From: Pseudomonas frederiksbergensis
GTDB lineage: Bacteria; Pseudomonadota; Gammaproteobacteria; Pseudomonadales; Pseudomonadaceae
Assembly: GCF_003732275.1 (NCBI RefSeq)
Contig: NZ_MOBM01000042.1
Span: 94,739-158,738, forward strand
Direction: 5' to 3'
Length of the DNA: 64,000 nt
Shown here: piece by piece, positions 1-7,817 of the stretch
Numbering within the stretch: position 1 is the first letter of the stretch
Layout of the letters: the number at the start of each line of letters is the position of its first letter
Position numbers and translations under genes: made by a program
The notes under the pieces: model-generated
What the model saw: the letters and a program-made list of their open reading frames with translations, nothing else
What the model was told of the DNA's origin: nothing
Database searches by the model: none

Positions 1-509
1 ATCTTCTGCGCCTCGGCGGCGGCCACGGTTTGCGCGCTGGTGCGGCTGTCGACGAAGAACTTGTGCCGACGCTGCAAGTCCGCCATCAGCCAGGCCATGG
101 CCGGTTGCTGAACGGTCATGCGGCTGCCCATGTGGTTGTTGATGCCAGCGGTATAAGGTACAGCCTGGAACGCCGCGTTCAGGCGCTTTTCGAGTTCTTC
201 GATGGGCAACCCGGGATGCCAGGCAAACGGTCCGGTGGCAGGGTCCATGGGCATGTGCAGGATGACGATCTTGCCGGCGCGATGGGCTTCGTGGGCGAAT
301 TCGGTGGCGTGGGGTGTATCGGGCATGATTGCCGCGGTGACCGGGCCGGGCAGGGCCAGCACGCGGCGATCCCGGGGCAGGTTCTGCCCCAGGTCATCGA
401 TGATCAGGCTCAGATAAGCCTTGTGAGGTGTGGCGGCTGTTGTGGCAGGCGCCGCGTGAGCGACGCCCGCCAGACAGCACAGCAGGCCGAGGAGCAACCG
501 CAGGCGCAT
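1..509 (-). CDS. Divergent polysaccharide deacetylase family protein (YibQ-like), 3' end outside window
   Basis: The reading frame begins with ATG at 509 and runs off the left edge, so only the first ~169 residues are present. A signal peptide (MRLRLLLGLLCCLAGVAHA) is followed by a segment with the LIIDDLGQ motif near residue 45, the metal-binding Asp-Asp of the YibQ/divergent polysaccharide deacetylase family (NodB-related fold, predicted periplasmic). The HMPMDP and NNHMGS segments also fit this family. Its start lies 1 bp past the ctpA stop, so it is the downstream gene of an envC-ctpA-yibQ operon of cell-wall functions. The substrate is not established for the family. The opposite-strand frame over the same bases is a high-GC shadow. 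Confidence 0.85.
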   Translation of the reverse strand, partial: MRLRLLLGLLCCLAGVAHAAPATTAATPHKAYLSLIIDDLGQNLPRDRRVLALPGPVTAAIMPDTPHATEFAHEAHRAGKIVILHMPMDPATGPFAWHPGLPIEELEKRLNAAFQAVPYTAGINNHMGSRMTVQQPAMAWLMADLQRRHKFFVDSRTSAQTVAAAEAQK

Positions 510-510
510 C

Positions 511-1830
511 TCAGCGGCCGGAGGTGATGCTCAGCCCTTTGAGCAGGCTCAGGGCCTGGGCCAACTGGTAATCATCATCCTGCGGCATGGCCTTGGCTTT
601 GCCACCGGAACCGGTCGGTTTGTCGGCGCCGCCGTTGCCATTGCCCAAGTGACCTTGCAGATCGGCTTCCTTGAAGTATTCGCCGTCCTGCTCGTTGGTG
701 ATCTTGGCCTTGCGCACTTCGATGTCAGGGACGATGCCCTGCGCCTGAATCGAGCGGCCGTTCGGCGTGTAGTACAGCGCCGTGGTGATTTTCAGTGCGC
801 GTTCGTTGTTCAGCGGCAACACGGTCTGGACCGAGCCTTTGCCGAAACTGGTGGTGCCCATGACGACTGCGCGTTTCTGATCCTGCAGGGCGCCGGCGAC
901 AATTTCCGAGGCCGAGGCGCTGCCACCGTTGATCAGCACGACCATTGGCACGGCTTCGCTTTCGTCCTTGCCGGTGGCGGAGAAGCGCAATTCGGAGTTG
1001 GCGATGCGGCCCTTGGTGTAGACGATCAGGCCCTTGGTGATGAAGTGGTCGACCACTTCCACCGCCGATTGCAGTACGCCGCCCGGGTTGTTGCGCAGGT
1101 CGAGGACGATGCCGCTGAGTTTCTTGCCGTTGTCCTTGCGCAACTTGGCCAGGGCCTTGGAGACCTCTTCGCCGGTCTTGACCTGGAACTGGGTGATGCG
1201 GATGTAGCCATAGCCGGACTCCAGCAGCTGGCTCTTCACGCTTTTCACTTGAATGATGGCGCGGACCAGGGTCACGTCGAAAGGCGCACCGCCGTCGCGT
1301 ACCAGAGTCAGGGTGATTTTCTGGCCGATCTTGCCGCGCATCTTGTCCACGGCTTCGGTCATGCTTTGGCCGCGAGTCGGCTGGCCGTTGATCTTGACGA
1401 TGAAGTCGCCGGCCTGAATGCCGGCCTTGGAGGCCGGGGTGTCATCGATGGGCGAAACCACTTTGATGAAACCGTCTTCGGCGCCGACTTCGATGCCCAG
1501 GCCGCCGAATTCGCCGCTGGTGCTTTCCTGCAATTCAGCGAAGTCTTCCGGGCCCAGGTACGCGGAGTGCGGGTCGAGGTTGCTGAGCATGCCTTTGATG
1601 GCGTTTTCCAGCAGGGTCTTATCGTCCACCGGTTCTACATAGGCTGCCTTGATCCGGTCCATGACTTCGGCAAAGGTGCGCAACTCGTCCAGCGGCAATG
1701 GCGCCTTGGTGGTCGCAGCGGTGCCGGCAGGCGCGACCGCCGGGGCAGGCTGAGCGGCGAACGCCAATGGCGCGCCGATCACCAGGGCAATCGTCAGGGC
1801 CAGCGAGGTAAGGCGGGACAAATACAGCAT
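511..1830 (-). CDS. ctpA: S41 family carboxy-terminal processing protease CtpA
   Basis: This is a 439-residue periplasmic serine protease. A signal peptide (about residues 1-26) is followed by an N-terminal S41 region, a PDZ domain (about 100-185; GLGIEVG...KINGQP), and the catalytic core. The Ser-Lys dyad is readable: Ser306 in NGGSASASEI and Lys331 in TSFGKGSVQ, with the same 25-residue spacing as E. coli Prc. CTPs clip C-termini of envelope proteins; in Pseudomonas, CtpA degrades peptidoglycan cross-link hydrolases. It lies 34 bp downstream of envC, consistent with one envelope operon. The C-terminal tail (about 395-439) is Gly/Lys-rich and low complexity. Length and motifs are intact. Confidence 0.93.
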   Translation of the reverse strand: MLYLSRLTSLALTIALVIGAPLAFAAQPAPAVAPAGTAATTKAPLPLDELRTFAEVMDRIKAAYVEPVDDKTLLENAIKGMLSNLDPHSAYLGPEDFAELQESTSGEFGGLGIEVGAEDGFIKVVSPIDDTPASKAGIQAGDFIVKINGQPTRGQSMTEAVDKMRGKIGQKITLTLVRDGGAPFDVTLVRAIIQVKSVKSQLLESGYGYIRITQFQVKTGEEVSKALAKLRKDNGKKLSGIVLDLRNNPGGVLQSAVEVVDHFITKGLIVYTKGRIANSELRFSATGKDESEAVPMVVLINGGSASASEIVAGALQDQKRAVVMGTTSFGKGSVQTVLPLNNERALKITTALYYTPNGRSIQAQGIVPDIEVRKAKITNEQDGEYFKEADLQGHLGNGNGGADKPTGSGGKAKAMPQDDDYQLAQALSLLKGLSITSGR

Positions 1831-1864
1831 GTCGAACGAACTCCTGAAGTAGGTGACTCAACGC

Positions 1865-3157
1865 CTATCCTTGCGCGCGGCACCATTGCGCCGGATCACT
1901 CGGGTGACCCTGCTGACGAATAGCGAAATACAGCGCTGGTGTGTCCTGCCCGCCACTGCTACCGACAGTAGAGATGGACTCACCGGCTTTTACCACGTCA
2001 CCCGCAGACTTGAGCAGTGTCTGGTTGTGACCATAAAGACTCAAAAAACCATTGCCGTGGTCGAGAATCACCAGCAACCCGGCGCCTCGCAACCAATCGG
2101 CAAACACCACGCGGCCGCCATGAACGGCATGCACCTGGCTGCCGGCGTTGGCGCTGATCATCACGCCATCCCATTTGGTGCGGGCATCGTCGCCACGGCT
2201 TTCACCGAAGCGCGCCAGCAGTCGACCATCAACTGGCCATGGAAGTTTGCCGCGGGTGGACGCAAAGGGGCCGCCAAAGGTTTCGCCTGAACTTGAAACC
2301 AGTGCGCCGGGTGTCGATTTTGCGGGTTTGCGTGGGGCATCGGTGGCATCTGCTTCAGCCTGAGCCTCACGTAAACGCTTTTTTTCGGCTTCCTGCTGGG
2401 CGATCAGCGCTTTTTGCCGCGCTTCTTCTGCCTCTCGGGCCTGACGGGCCAGGGTTTCTTCAATGGTTTTAAGGACTTTAGACAGGTCCGCCTGATCCTG
2501 CTCGCGCGCCGCCAGTTTCTGGTCGCGGGCCTTCACGTCGTCGTTGAGCTTGGCCAGGACTTGCTGACGCTCTTGGCGGACCTTGTCGAGTTCGTCGCGC
2601 TGGCTGTCGAGGCTGCTTTTCTGCACCAGCAATTGCGCCTGCTGCAGGCCGATGTCTTTTTCGACATTGGCCAGTTGGCGCAGGGTTTCGTTGAAATTCT
2701 TCAGCTGCTCCAGGCGGGCCTGGCTGAGGTAGTCGTAATAGGTGAGGGTGCGGGCGAATTTTTCCGGGTTCTGCTGGTTGAGCAGCAGCTTCAGGTATTC
2801 CTGACGGCCATTCTGATAGGCCGCGCGGGCCTGGATGGCGATCAGTCGTTGCTGTTCAATTCGCGCGCTCTGGAGTTTTTTTTTCTCATCATCGAGTCGC
2901 TGCAGCTCGGATTCGCTTTTCTTAAGCTCTTTTTGCAGGGCTTCGACCTGCTTCTCGAGCTTGCCCATCTCGGTTTCGGTGCCCTTGAGGTCTTTTTGCA
3001 CCCCGGATTTTTCTTCCTGGAGTTTACCCAGCAGTTTCTTCAGCTCGGCAATGTCCTGACGCGTGGCGTCCAACTGTTGTTGGGTTTGCGTGCGCTCGTC
3101 GGCAAAGGCCGGTTGAAGCAGGCAAGTCAGGGCAAGGGCTATCAGGACGCGAAGCAT
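1865..3157 (-). CDS. envC: Murein hydrolase activator EnvC
   Basis: 430 residues. I chose the ATG at 3157 because it starts a clear signal peptide (MLRVLIALALTCLLQPAFA); the longer open frame up to 3313 reads through a REP palindrome and is unlikely. A long Gln/Lys/Glu-rich coiled coil (about 25-250) and a low-complexity linker precede a C-terminal LytM/M23 domain (about 325-428). The domain is degenerate: the usual HxxxD and HxH zinc ligands are replaced (KWDGV; LYFAIR), as in the EnvC family, which activates AmiA/AmiB-type amidases at the division site instead of cutting peptidoglycan itself. First gene of the envC-ctpA-yibQ run. Confidence 0.92.
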   Translation of the reverse strand: MLRVLIALALTCLLQPAFADERTQTQQQLDATRQDIAELKKLLGKLQEEKSGVQKDLKGTETEMGKLEKQVEALQKELKKSESELQRLDDEKKKLQSARIEQQRLIAIQARAAYQNGRQEYLKLLLNQQNPEKFARTLTYYDYLSQARLEQLKNFNETLRQLANVEKDIGLQQAQLLVQKSSLDSQRDELDKVRQERQQVLAKLNDDVKARDQKLAAREQDQADLSKVLKTIEETLARQAREAEEARQKALIAQQEAEKKRLREAQAEADATDAPRKPAKSTPGALVSSSGETFGGPFASTRGKLPWPVDGRLLARFGESRGDDARTKWDGVMISANAGSQVHAVHGGRVVFADWLRGAGLLVILDHGNGFLSLYGHNQTLLKSAGDVVKAGESISTVGSSGGQDTPALYFAIRQQGHPSDPAQWCRAQG

Positions 3158-3270
3158 AGAGGCGGGCGACACCAGGGAAAGGGACGGCCTAGTATGCCCG
3201 CCAAGCGCAGCAAAAAAAATGCCCAATTGGGGTTGTGTGATAACTGGACTGAAAAACACCGAAAACCAAT

Positions 3271-3359
3271 GTGGGAGCGAGCTTGCTCGCGATGGCATCA
3301 GTACATTCAACAAAGATGTTGGCTGTCAGATTGCTATCGCGAGCAGGCTCGCTCCCACA
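3271..3359. repeat. REPIN (paired REP palindromes, GAGC type)
   Basis: Two inverted copies of the REP unit GTGGGAGCGAGC(C/T)TGCTCGCGAT face each other across a ~42-base spacer between envC and gpmI. The left arm has a T where most copies have C. It probably forms a hairpin in the DNA or RNA between two same-direction genes. Confidence 0.9.
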
Positions 3360-3385
3360 GGGTTTTGCTGCGTTTGACGGCCGGA

Positions 3386-4915
3386 TTACACCAGAATCGA
3401 AGTCCCGGTCATCTCCGCCGGTTTCTCAAGCCCCAGCAACATCAGCATGGTTGGCGCGACATCCGCCAGCACGCCGCCGTCGCGGACCTTGAAGTCACGC
3501 TTGCCGACATAGATGAATGGCACCGGCTCGGTGGTATGCGCGGTGTGCGCCTGGCCAGTGGATGCGTCGGACATTTGCTCGACGTTGCCATGATCGGCGG
3601 TAATCAGGGCTTCACCGCCGACTTTTTCCAGGGCATCGACAATACGGCCGACGCACAGGTCCAGGCATTCAACCGCTTTGACTGCCGCGTCGAACACACC
3701 GCTATGGCCGACCATGTCGCCGTTGGCGTAGTTGACCACGATCACGTCGTAACGCTGCTTCTCAATGGCCTCGACGATGCGGTCGGTGACTTCCGGGGCG
3801 CTCATCTCGGGCTGCAAGTCATAGGTGGCGACTTTCGGCGACGGGATCAGGATGCGTTCTTCACCCGGGAACGGTTCTTCGCGCCCGCCAGAGAAGAAGA
3901 AGGTCACGTGGGCGTATTTCTCGGTTTCGGCGATGCGCAACTGAGTCTTGCCGTTTTTCGCCAGGTAATCGCCCAGCACGTTGTCCAGGCTGCTCGCGGC
4001 GAAGGCCGACGGCGCGGGGATGCTGGCGGCGTATTGGGTCAGCATGACGAAACCGGCAAGTGCAGGCTGGCGAGCGCGTTCGAATTCCTTGAAATCGTCT
4101 TCGACGAACACGCGGGTCAGTTCGCGGGCGCGGTCGGCGCGGAAGTTCATGAAGACTACGGCGTCGCCGTCTTCGACTTTCACCGGCTCACCAATGGCGG
4201 TGGCTTTGACGAATTCGTCGCTCTCACCGCGCTCGTAAGCGGCTTGCAGGCCTTCCTGCGCGCTGGCGGCATTGAATTCGCTGCTGCCATCGACAATCAG
4301 GTTGTAGGCCTGGGACACGCGATCCCAACGGTTGTCGCGGTCCATGGCGTAGTAACGGCCAATGATGCTGGCGATCCGGCCTTTGCCGAGGGCTTCGAAG
4401 GTCGCGTCCAGCAACTCGATCGACGATTGGGCGCTTTTCGGTGGCGTATCACGGCCATCAAGGAAAGCATGCAGGTAAATTTTCTCGGCGCCGCGCTTGT
4501 AGGCCAGTTCAGCCATGGCGACCAGGTGATCCTGATGGCTGTGGACGCCGCCATCGGACAGCAGACCCATGAAATGCACGGCTTTGCCGGCAGCAACGGC
4601 TTTATCCACCGCGGCGCAGATGGTCGGGTTCTCGAAGAACTCGCCGTCGCGGATCGCTTTGGTCACGCGCGTGAAGTCCTGGTACACCACGCGGCCGGCG
4701 CCAAGGTTCATGTGACCGACTTCGGAGTTGCCCATCTGGCCGTCCGGCAAGCCGACGTCCATGCCGCTGCCCGAGATCAGGCCATTCGGCACAGTGGCCC
4801 ACAAGCGGTCCAGTACGGGCTTCTTCGCGGCATAGATGGCGTTGGATTCCTGGCTGTCACTGTGACCGAAGCCGTCGAGAATCATCAGGACCAAAGGTTT
4901 AGGCGTCGTAGTCAT
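3386..4915 (-). CDS. gpmI: 2,3-bisphosphoglycerate-independent phosphoglycerate mutase
   Basis: Interconverts 3- and 2-phosphoglycerate in central glycolysis/gluconeogenesis in the cytoplasm. 509 residues, the usual length. The N-terminal metal motif is MILDGFGHS and the phospho-acceptor Ser is in QMGNSEVGH near residue 63; C-terminal metal ligands are in ITADHGNVEQM. ATG at 4915 is preferred, with a GAGTGGAA Shine-Dalgarno; an in-frame GTG three codons upstream overlaps that site. Encoded leftward, separated from envC by a REPIN, and divergent from the rhodanese gene at 5070. Confidence 0.95.
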   Translation of the reverse strand: MTTTPKPLVLMILDGFGHSDSQESNAIYAAKKPVLDRLWATVPNGLISGSGMDVGLPDGQMGNSEVGHMNLGAGRVVYQDFTRVTKAIRDGEFFENPTICAAVDKAVAAGKAVHFMGLLSDGGVHSHQDHLVAMAELAYKRGAEKIYLHAFLDGRDTPPKSAQSSIELLDATFEALGKGRIASIIGRYYAMDRDNRWDRVSQAYNLIVDGSSEFNAASAQEGLQAAYERGESDEFVKATAIGEPVKVEDGDAVVFMNFRADRARELTRVFVEDDFKEFERARQPALAGFVMLTQYAASIPAPSAFAASSLDNVLGDYLAKNGKTQLRIAETEKYAHVTFFFSGGREEPFPGEERILIPSPKVATYDLQPEMSAPEVTDRIVEAIEKQRYDVIVVNYANGDMVGHSGVFDAAVKAVECLDLCVGRIVDALEKVGGEALITADHGNVEQMSDASTGQAHTAHTTEPVPFIYVGKRDFKVRDGGVLADVAPTMLMLLGLEKPAEMTGTSILV

Positions 4916-5069
4916 AGATTCCACTCGTGGCTGAGTTATAAAGAGGGCGATGGAAAAGGGAGTGGCAGTTTAAAGCGAAGTTCCAACCGCGTCACCGCCG
5001 GACGGGGTTTGGCCCACCATAGTGGCTGTGTATACTGGCCGACATTTTAACGCCCTGGAACCTCCTTCG

Positions 5070-5483
5070 ATGGTTGCTCACCTGATTGAATTTGCCACTA
5101 ACCACTATTTGCTCGTCGGTATCTTCGTCGTACTGCTGGCGTTGCTGATCGCTTATCAGATGCAAGGCGGCGGCCGCAGCCTGAGCACCGGTGAACTGAC
5201 CGGGCTGGTCAACAAAGACGCAGGCGTGGTTATCGACATCCGTCCGATCAAGGATTTCACCGCTGGTCACATCGTTGGCGCGTTGAACATTCCTCACGAC
5301 AAACTGACCGCTCGCGTCGGCGAACTGGAAAAGCACAAGGCCAAGACCATTATCCTGGTCGATGCCATGGGCCAGACTGCCGGCACTCATGCCCGCGAAC
5401 TGATGAAAGCCGGCTTCACCGCCGCCAAGCTGTCCGGCGGTATTTCCAGCTGGAAAGCCGATAATCTGCCGCTGGTGAAGTGA
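5070..5483 (+). CDS. Membrane-anchored rhodanese-like domain protein
   Basis: 137 residues. One N-terminal transmembrane helix (about residues 9-28, LLVGIFVVLLALLIAY) anchors a single rhodanese domain (about 45-135). At the position where an active rhodanese has its persulfide Cys, this protein reads VDAMGQTAGTHA, so no catalytic Cys is present and sulfurtransferase activity is doubtful. This YibN-like family is regularly found upstream of grxC and secB, as here (2-bp gap to grxC). ATG at 5070 is chosen because it leads straight into the helix; a further in-frame ATG at 5022 would add a non-homologous-looking extension. Its role is not known. Confidence 0.88.
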   Translation: MVAHLIEFATNHYLLVGIFVVLLALLIAYQMQGGGRSLSTGELTGLVNKDAGVVIDIRPIKDFTAGHIVGALNIPHDKLTARVGELEKHKAKTIILVDAMGQTAGTHARELMKAGFTAAKLSGGISSWKADNLPLVK

Positions 5484-5484
5484 T

Positions 5485-5739
5485 ATGAACAACGTCGTCG
5501 TCTATTCCAGCGATTACTGCCCTTATTGCTCGCGAGCCAAGTACCTGCTCGAGAACAAAGGCGTAGCCTTCGAAGAGATCAAGGTCGATGGCAAGCCGCA
5601 GGTGCGTGCCGCGATGGCTCAGAAGGCTGGGCGTACGTCCGTGCCGCAGATCTGGATCGGCAGCACCCACGTTGGCGGCTGTGATGATTTGTTTGCCCTG
5701 GAGCGCGCCGGCAAGCTCGACGCCATGCTCAAGGCCTGA
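5485..5739 (+). CDS. grxC: Glutaredoxin 3
   Basis: 84-residue glutaredoxin with the dithiol active site CPYC (Cys12, Cys15) and the TSVPQIWI / GGCDDL glutathione-binding segments. It uses glutathione to reduce disulfides in the cytoplasm. The start lies 2 bp after the rhodanese gene, and secB follows 55 bp downstream, so all three are probably co-transcribed, the common arrangement in gammaproteobacteria. Length is standard. Confidence 0.96.
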   Translation: MNNVVVYSSDYCPYCSRAKYLLENKGVAFEEIKVDGKPQVRAAMAQKAGRTSVPQIWIGSTHVGGCDDLFALERAGKLDAMLKA

Positions 5740-5794
5740 CTGCCTTACTTGAAATAGCCAACCCTACAAGACCCGAGATCAGAAAGGATCTGAG

Positions 5795-6280
5795 ATGACT
5801 GACCAACAGAACACTGCAGCTAGCGAAGAAGAAACCGCACCGCAATTCTCCTTGCAGCGCATCTACGTACGTGACTTGTCCTTCGAAGCCCCGAAAAGCC
5901 CGGCGATCTTTCGCCAGCAGTGGGAGCCGAGCGTCGGTCTGGATCTGAACACTCGCCAGAAGGCTCTGGAAGGCGACTTCCATGAAGTCGTACTGACCCT
6001 GTCGGTTACCGTGAAAAACGGTGAAGAAGTGGCGTTCATTGCTGAAGTGCAACAGGCCGGGATCTTCCTGATCAAGAACCTGGACGATGCTTCGATGAGC
6101 CACACCCTGGGCGCGTTCTGCCCGAACATCCTGTTCCCGTACGCTCGCGAAACCCTGGACAGCCTGGTGACCCGCGGTTCGTTCCCGGCCCTGATGCTGG
6201 CCCCGGTGAACTTCGACGCGCTGTACGCACAAGAGCTGCAACGCATGCAGGCGGCTGGCGAGACTCCAACCGTTCAGTAA
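5795..6280 (+). CDS. secB: Protein-export chaperone SecB
   Basis: 161-residue cytosolic tetrameric chaperone that keeps precursor proteins unfolded and hands them to SecA. The family signature is seen in the FSLQRIYVRDLSFEAP segment and in the NILFPYARE and PALMLAPVNFDALY blocks. A clear Shine-Dalgarno (AGAAAGGA) precedes ATG at 5795. A strong hairpin terminator follows 24 bp after the stop. Nothing unusual is seen. Confidence 0.97.
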   Translation: MTDQQNTAASEEETAPQFSLQRIYVRDLSFEAPKSPAIFRQQWEPSVGLDLNTRQKALEGDFHEVVLTLSVTVKNGEEVAFIAEVQQAGIFLIKNLDDASMSHTLGAFCPNILFPYARETLDSLVTRGSFPALMLAPVNFDALYAQELQRMQAAGETPTVQ

Positions 6281-6303
6281 AAAGAAGCTTCGTTTGCTCC
6301 ATG

Positions 6304-6331
6304 AAAAAAGCGCCGTTGAAGGCGCTTTTTT
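6304..6331 (+). terminator. Rho-independent terminator after secB
   Basis: Stem AAAAAAGCGCC / GGCGCTTTTTT with loop GTTGAA. The T-run on the + strand ends the rhodanese-grxC-secB transcript; the A-run makes it potentially bidirectional, also serving the leftward trmL. Confidence 0.9.
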
Positions 6332-6354
6332 CGTGGAGCAAACGAAACCTTCGA

Positions 6355-6437
6355 GTAGGAGCTGCCGAAGGCTGCGATCTTTTGATTTTGATTTTGATTT
6401 TTAAGATCAAAAGATCGCAGCCTTCGGCAGCTCCTAC
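6355..6437. repeat. REPIN (CTGCCGAAGG type), near-perfect long hairpin
   Basis: Inverted arms begin GTAGGAGCTGCCGAAGGCTG and extend to about 31 bp each, with a T-rich loop of ~21 bases. It lies between the convergent secB and trmL genes and directly beside the secB terminator. Confidence 0.9.
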
Positions 6438-6450
6438 GGGGGCGTGTCCC

Positions 6451-6906
6451 TTACTTGAACCCGAGCTGGCGCCAGCCTTCATACACTGCGACGGCCACGG
6501 TGTTGGACAGGTTCAGGCTGCGACAGCCTTCGCGCATCGGCAAGCGCAGGCGTTGTTCGCCGGGCAGGGCATCGAGCACTTCGGCCGGCAAGCCACGGCT
6601 TTCCGGGCCGAACAGGAAGGCATCGCCCTCGGCGAAGCTGGCGTCATGAAATGGCCGCGAGCCCTTGGTGGTAAAGGCGAACAGCCGTGGATGGCCGAGG
6701 CTTTCCAGACAGCTTGCGAGGTCCGCATGGCGTTGCAGGGTGGCATACTCATGGTAATCGAGGCCGGCCCGGCGCAGACGCTTGTCGTCCATCTCGAAGC
6801 CCAGCGGTTCGATCAAATGCAGGTGGCAGCCACTGTTGGCGCACAGCCTGATAACGTTGCCGGTATTCGGCGGAATTTCTGGTTGGAAAAGGATGACGTG
6901 AAACAT
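6451..6906 (-). CDS. trmL: tRNA (cytidine(34)-2'-O)-methyltransferase TrmL
   Basis: 151-residue SPOUT-class methyltransferase that 2'-O-methylates the wobble base of tRNA-Leu isoacceptors. The family motifs are present: N-terminal FQPEIPPNTGNVIRLCAN, central FGPESRGLP, and the C-terminal trefoil-knot segment RLPMREGCRSLNLSN that binds S-adenosylmethionine. ATG at 6906 gives the canonical MFHVILF start; the open frame extends upstream but those residues overlap the divergent gene. The start codon overlaps the divergent start at 6905 by two bases. Confidence 0.95.
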   Translation of the reverse strand: MFHVILFQPEIPPNTGNVIRLCANSGCHLHLIEPLGFEMDDKRLRRAGLDYHEYATLQRHADLASCLESLGHPRLFAFTTKGSRPFHDASFAEGDAFLFGPESRGLPAEVLDALPGEQRLRLPMREGCRSLNLSNTVAVAVYEGWRQLGFK

Positions 6907-7345
6907 GCACGGCTCCGAAGGTAAAGATGACGGGCATTCTACGCCGCCAAAGGACCCTCGTTCGAAACTATTCCCGCGGGTAATGGCTTCGCTGGCGATC
7001 GTCGGGGTGATGGTGGGCCTGATGATCGGTCGCCTGACCACTCCCGACCCTAGCGAATTGCTGCAGGTCGAGGTCACGAATGACGGGCTGGTGGTGTGGT
7101 TCAACAACGAACCCAAAACCCACGGCGAGCTGGTCGACGGCAGCGTGGCGCTGTTGTTCGAGGCTGAAGGCCGTGCGCAGAAAGGTCAGCTCAAGCTCAA
7201 CGACAAGAGCGTGAACTGGCGGGTGCGGTTGAGCGATGGAGGGTTGTTGCTGACGCTGGTGGCGGCCCGACCGCTGCAGGGCGAGTGGGCCGGTAGCGAG
7301 GTCGATGACCGCTGGCGGCTGGAGATCCATCTCCGAGCGCAATAA
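6905..7345 (+). CDS. Conserved hypothetical protein with one N-terminal membrane helix
   Basis: 146 residues. A short charged N-terminus is followed by one hydrophobic helix (about 27-42, ASLAIVGVMVGLMIG) and a ~100-residue domain, probably periplasmic, predicted to be beta-rich. No enzyme motif is visible. A gene of this kind occupies the same place between trmL and ntrC in other Pseudomonas. The ATG at 6905 overlaps the trmL start head to head, with AAGGA about 10 bases upstream; a later start at the internal Met27 would lose the charged lead-in. Function unknown. Confidence 0.75.
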   Translation: MHGSEGKDDGHSTPPKDPRSKLFPRVMASLAIVGVMVGLMIGRLTTPDPSELLQVEVTNDGLVVWFNNEPKTHGELVDGSVALLFEAEGRAQKGQLKLNDKSVNWRVRLSDGGLLLTLVAARPLQGEWAGSEVDDRWRLEIHLRAQ

Positions 7346-7469
7346 AAGAGGGAATCCCCGGCCTGCCTGTACCAAGGTTCCCAAAACGGGAGGGCTCGCG
7401 CATTGCGGCGTGAGCCCGGTGTTAAAGAGGGAATCCCCGGCCTGCCTGTACCAAGGTCCCCGAAACTGG
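7345..7469 (+). repeat. Two direct copies of a ~43-bp sequence
   Basis: AAAGAGGGAATCCCCGGCCT... at 7345-7378 recurs at 7424-7457 as an identical 34-mer. Similarity continues ~10 bases further (to about 7388 and 7469) with a few changes. The copies are 79 bp apart, start to start. The first begins at the stop codon of the gene ending at 7345. The intervening 45 bp include a GC-rich inverted repeat (GGGCTCGCG...TGAGCCC). They do not match the REP families elsewhere in the window. Confidence 0.85.
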
Positions 7470-7555
7470 GTAGTGAATCGAATCACTGATTGGACTATTG
7501 CAGGGGGCGTGCCAGCTTTTAACAAGTTGCAATAGAAAACCGCTGGGCAGCGCTG

Positions 7556-7578
7556 AAAGCCCCGTGATCCGGGGCTTT
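7556..7578. terminator. Hairpin terminator candidate between the 7345 gene and ntrC
   Basis: Stem AAAGCCCC / GGGGCTTT around GTGATCC. T-rich sequence follows on the + strand, with A/T flanks on both sides, so it could serve the rightward gene ending at 7345 and leftward ntrC read-through. Confidence 0.65.
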
Positions 7579-7690
7579 GGTGTTTGTGCGATATGGTTTT
7601 TTTTGCAGGTGAAGGCGGGATTTTGGATCGGTTGTTGTGCGCGATTGCGGGTCACGGTGCATTTAGGCGGTGCATGTTGGCTCCGAAAGC

Positions 7691-7783
7691 ATCGCGAGCA
7701 GGCTCGCTCCCACAGGGTTCAATGGTGTTCACAGGATAGTGAACACACTGAAAACCCACTGTGGGAGCGAGCCTGCTCGCGAT
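7691..7783. repeat. REPIN (GAGC type)
   Basis: Inverted copies of ATCGCGAGCAGGCTCGCTCC / its complement separated by ~46 bases, just downstream of the ntrC stop. Together with 7345-7580 it fills the 470-bp gap between the small membrane protein and ntrC. Confidence 0.9.
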
Positions 7784-7817
7784 TGGATCTGACAGTCAGC
7801 AGAAAACTAAAGGCTGC

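Noticed and set aside
2414..5050. Very long open frame antisense to envC and gpmI (878 codons), and similar long frames at 649-1923, 15977-17683 (minus), 34506-36503 (minus) and 43451-45757 (minus)
   Set aside because: High-GC codon bias leaves the opposite strand open; these oppose well-identified genes, have no recognisable domains, and use unlikely residue composition.
5070..5483. Active rhodanese sulfurtransferase
   Set aside because: The catalytic Cys position reads VDAMGQT, so catalysis by persulfide is not supported; retained as a rhodanese-like domain only.
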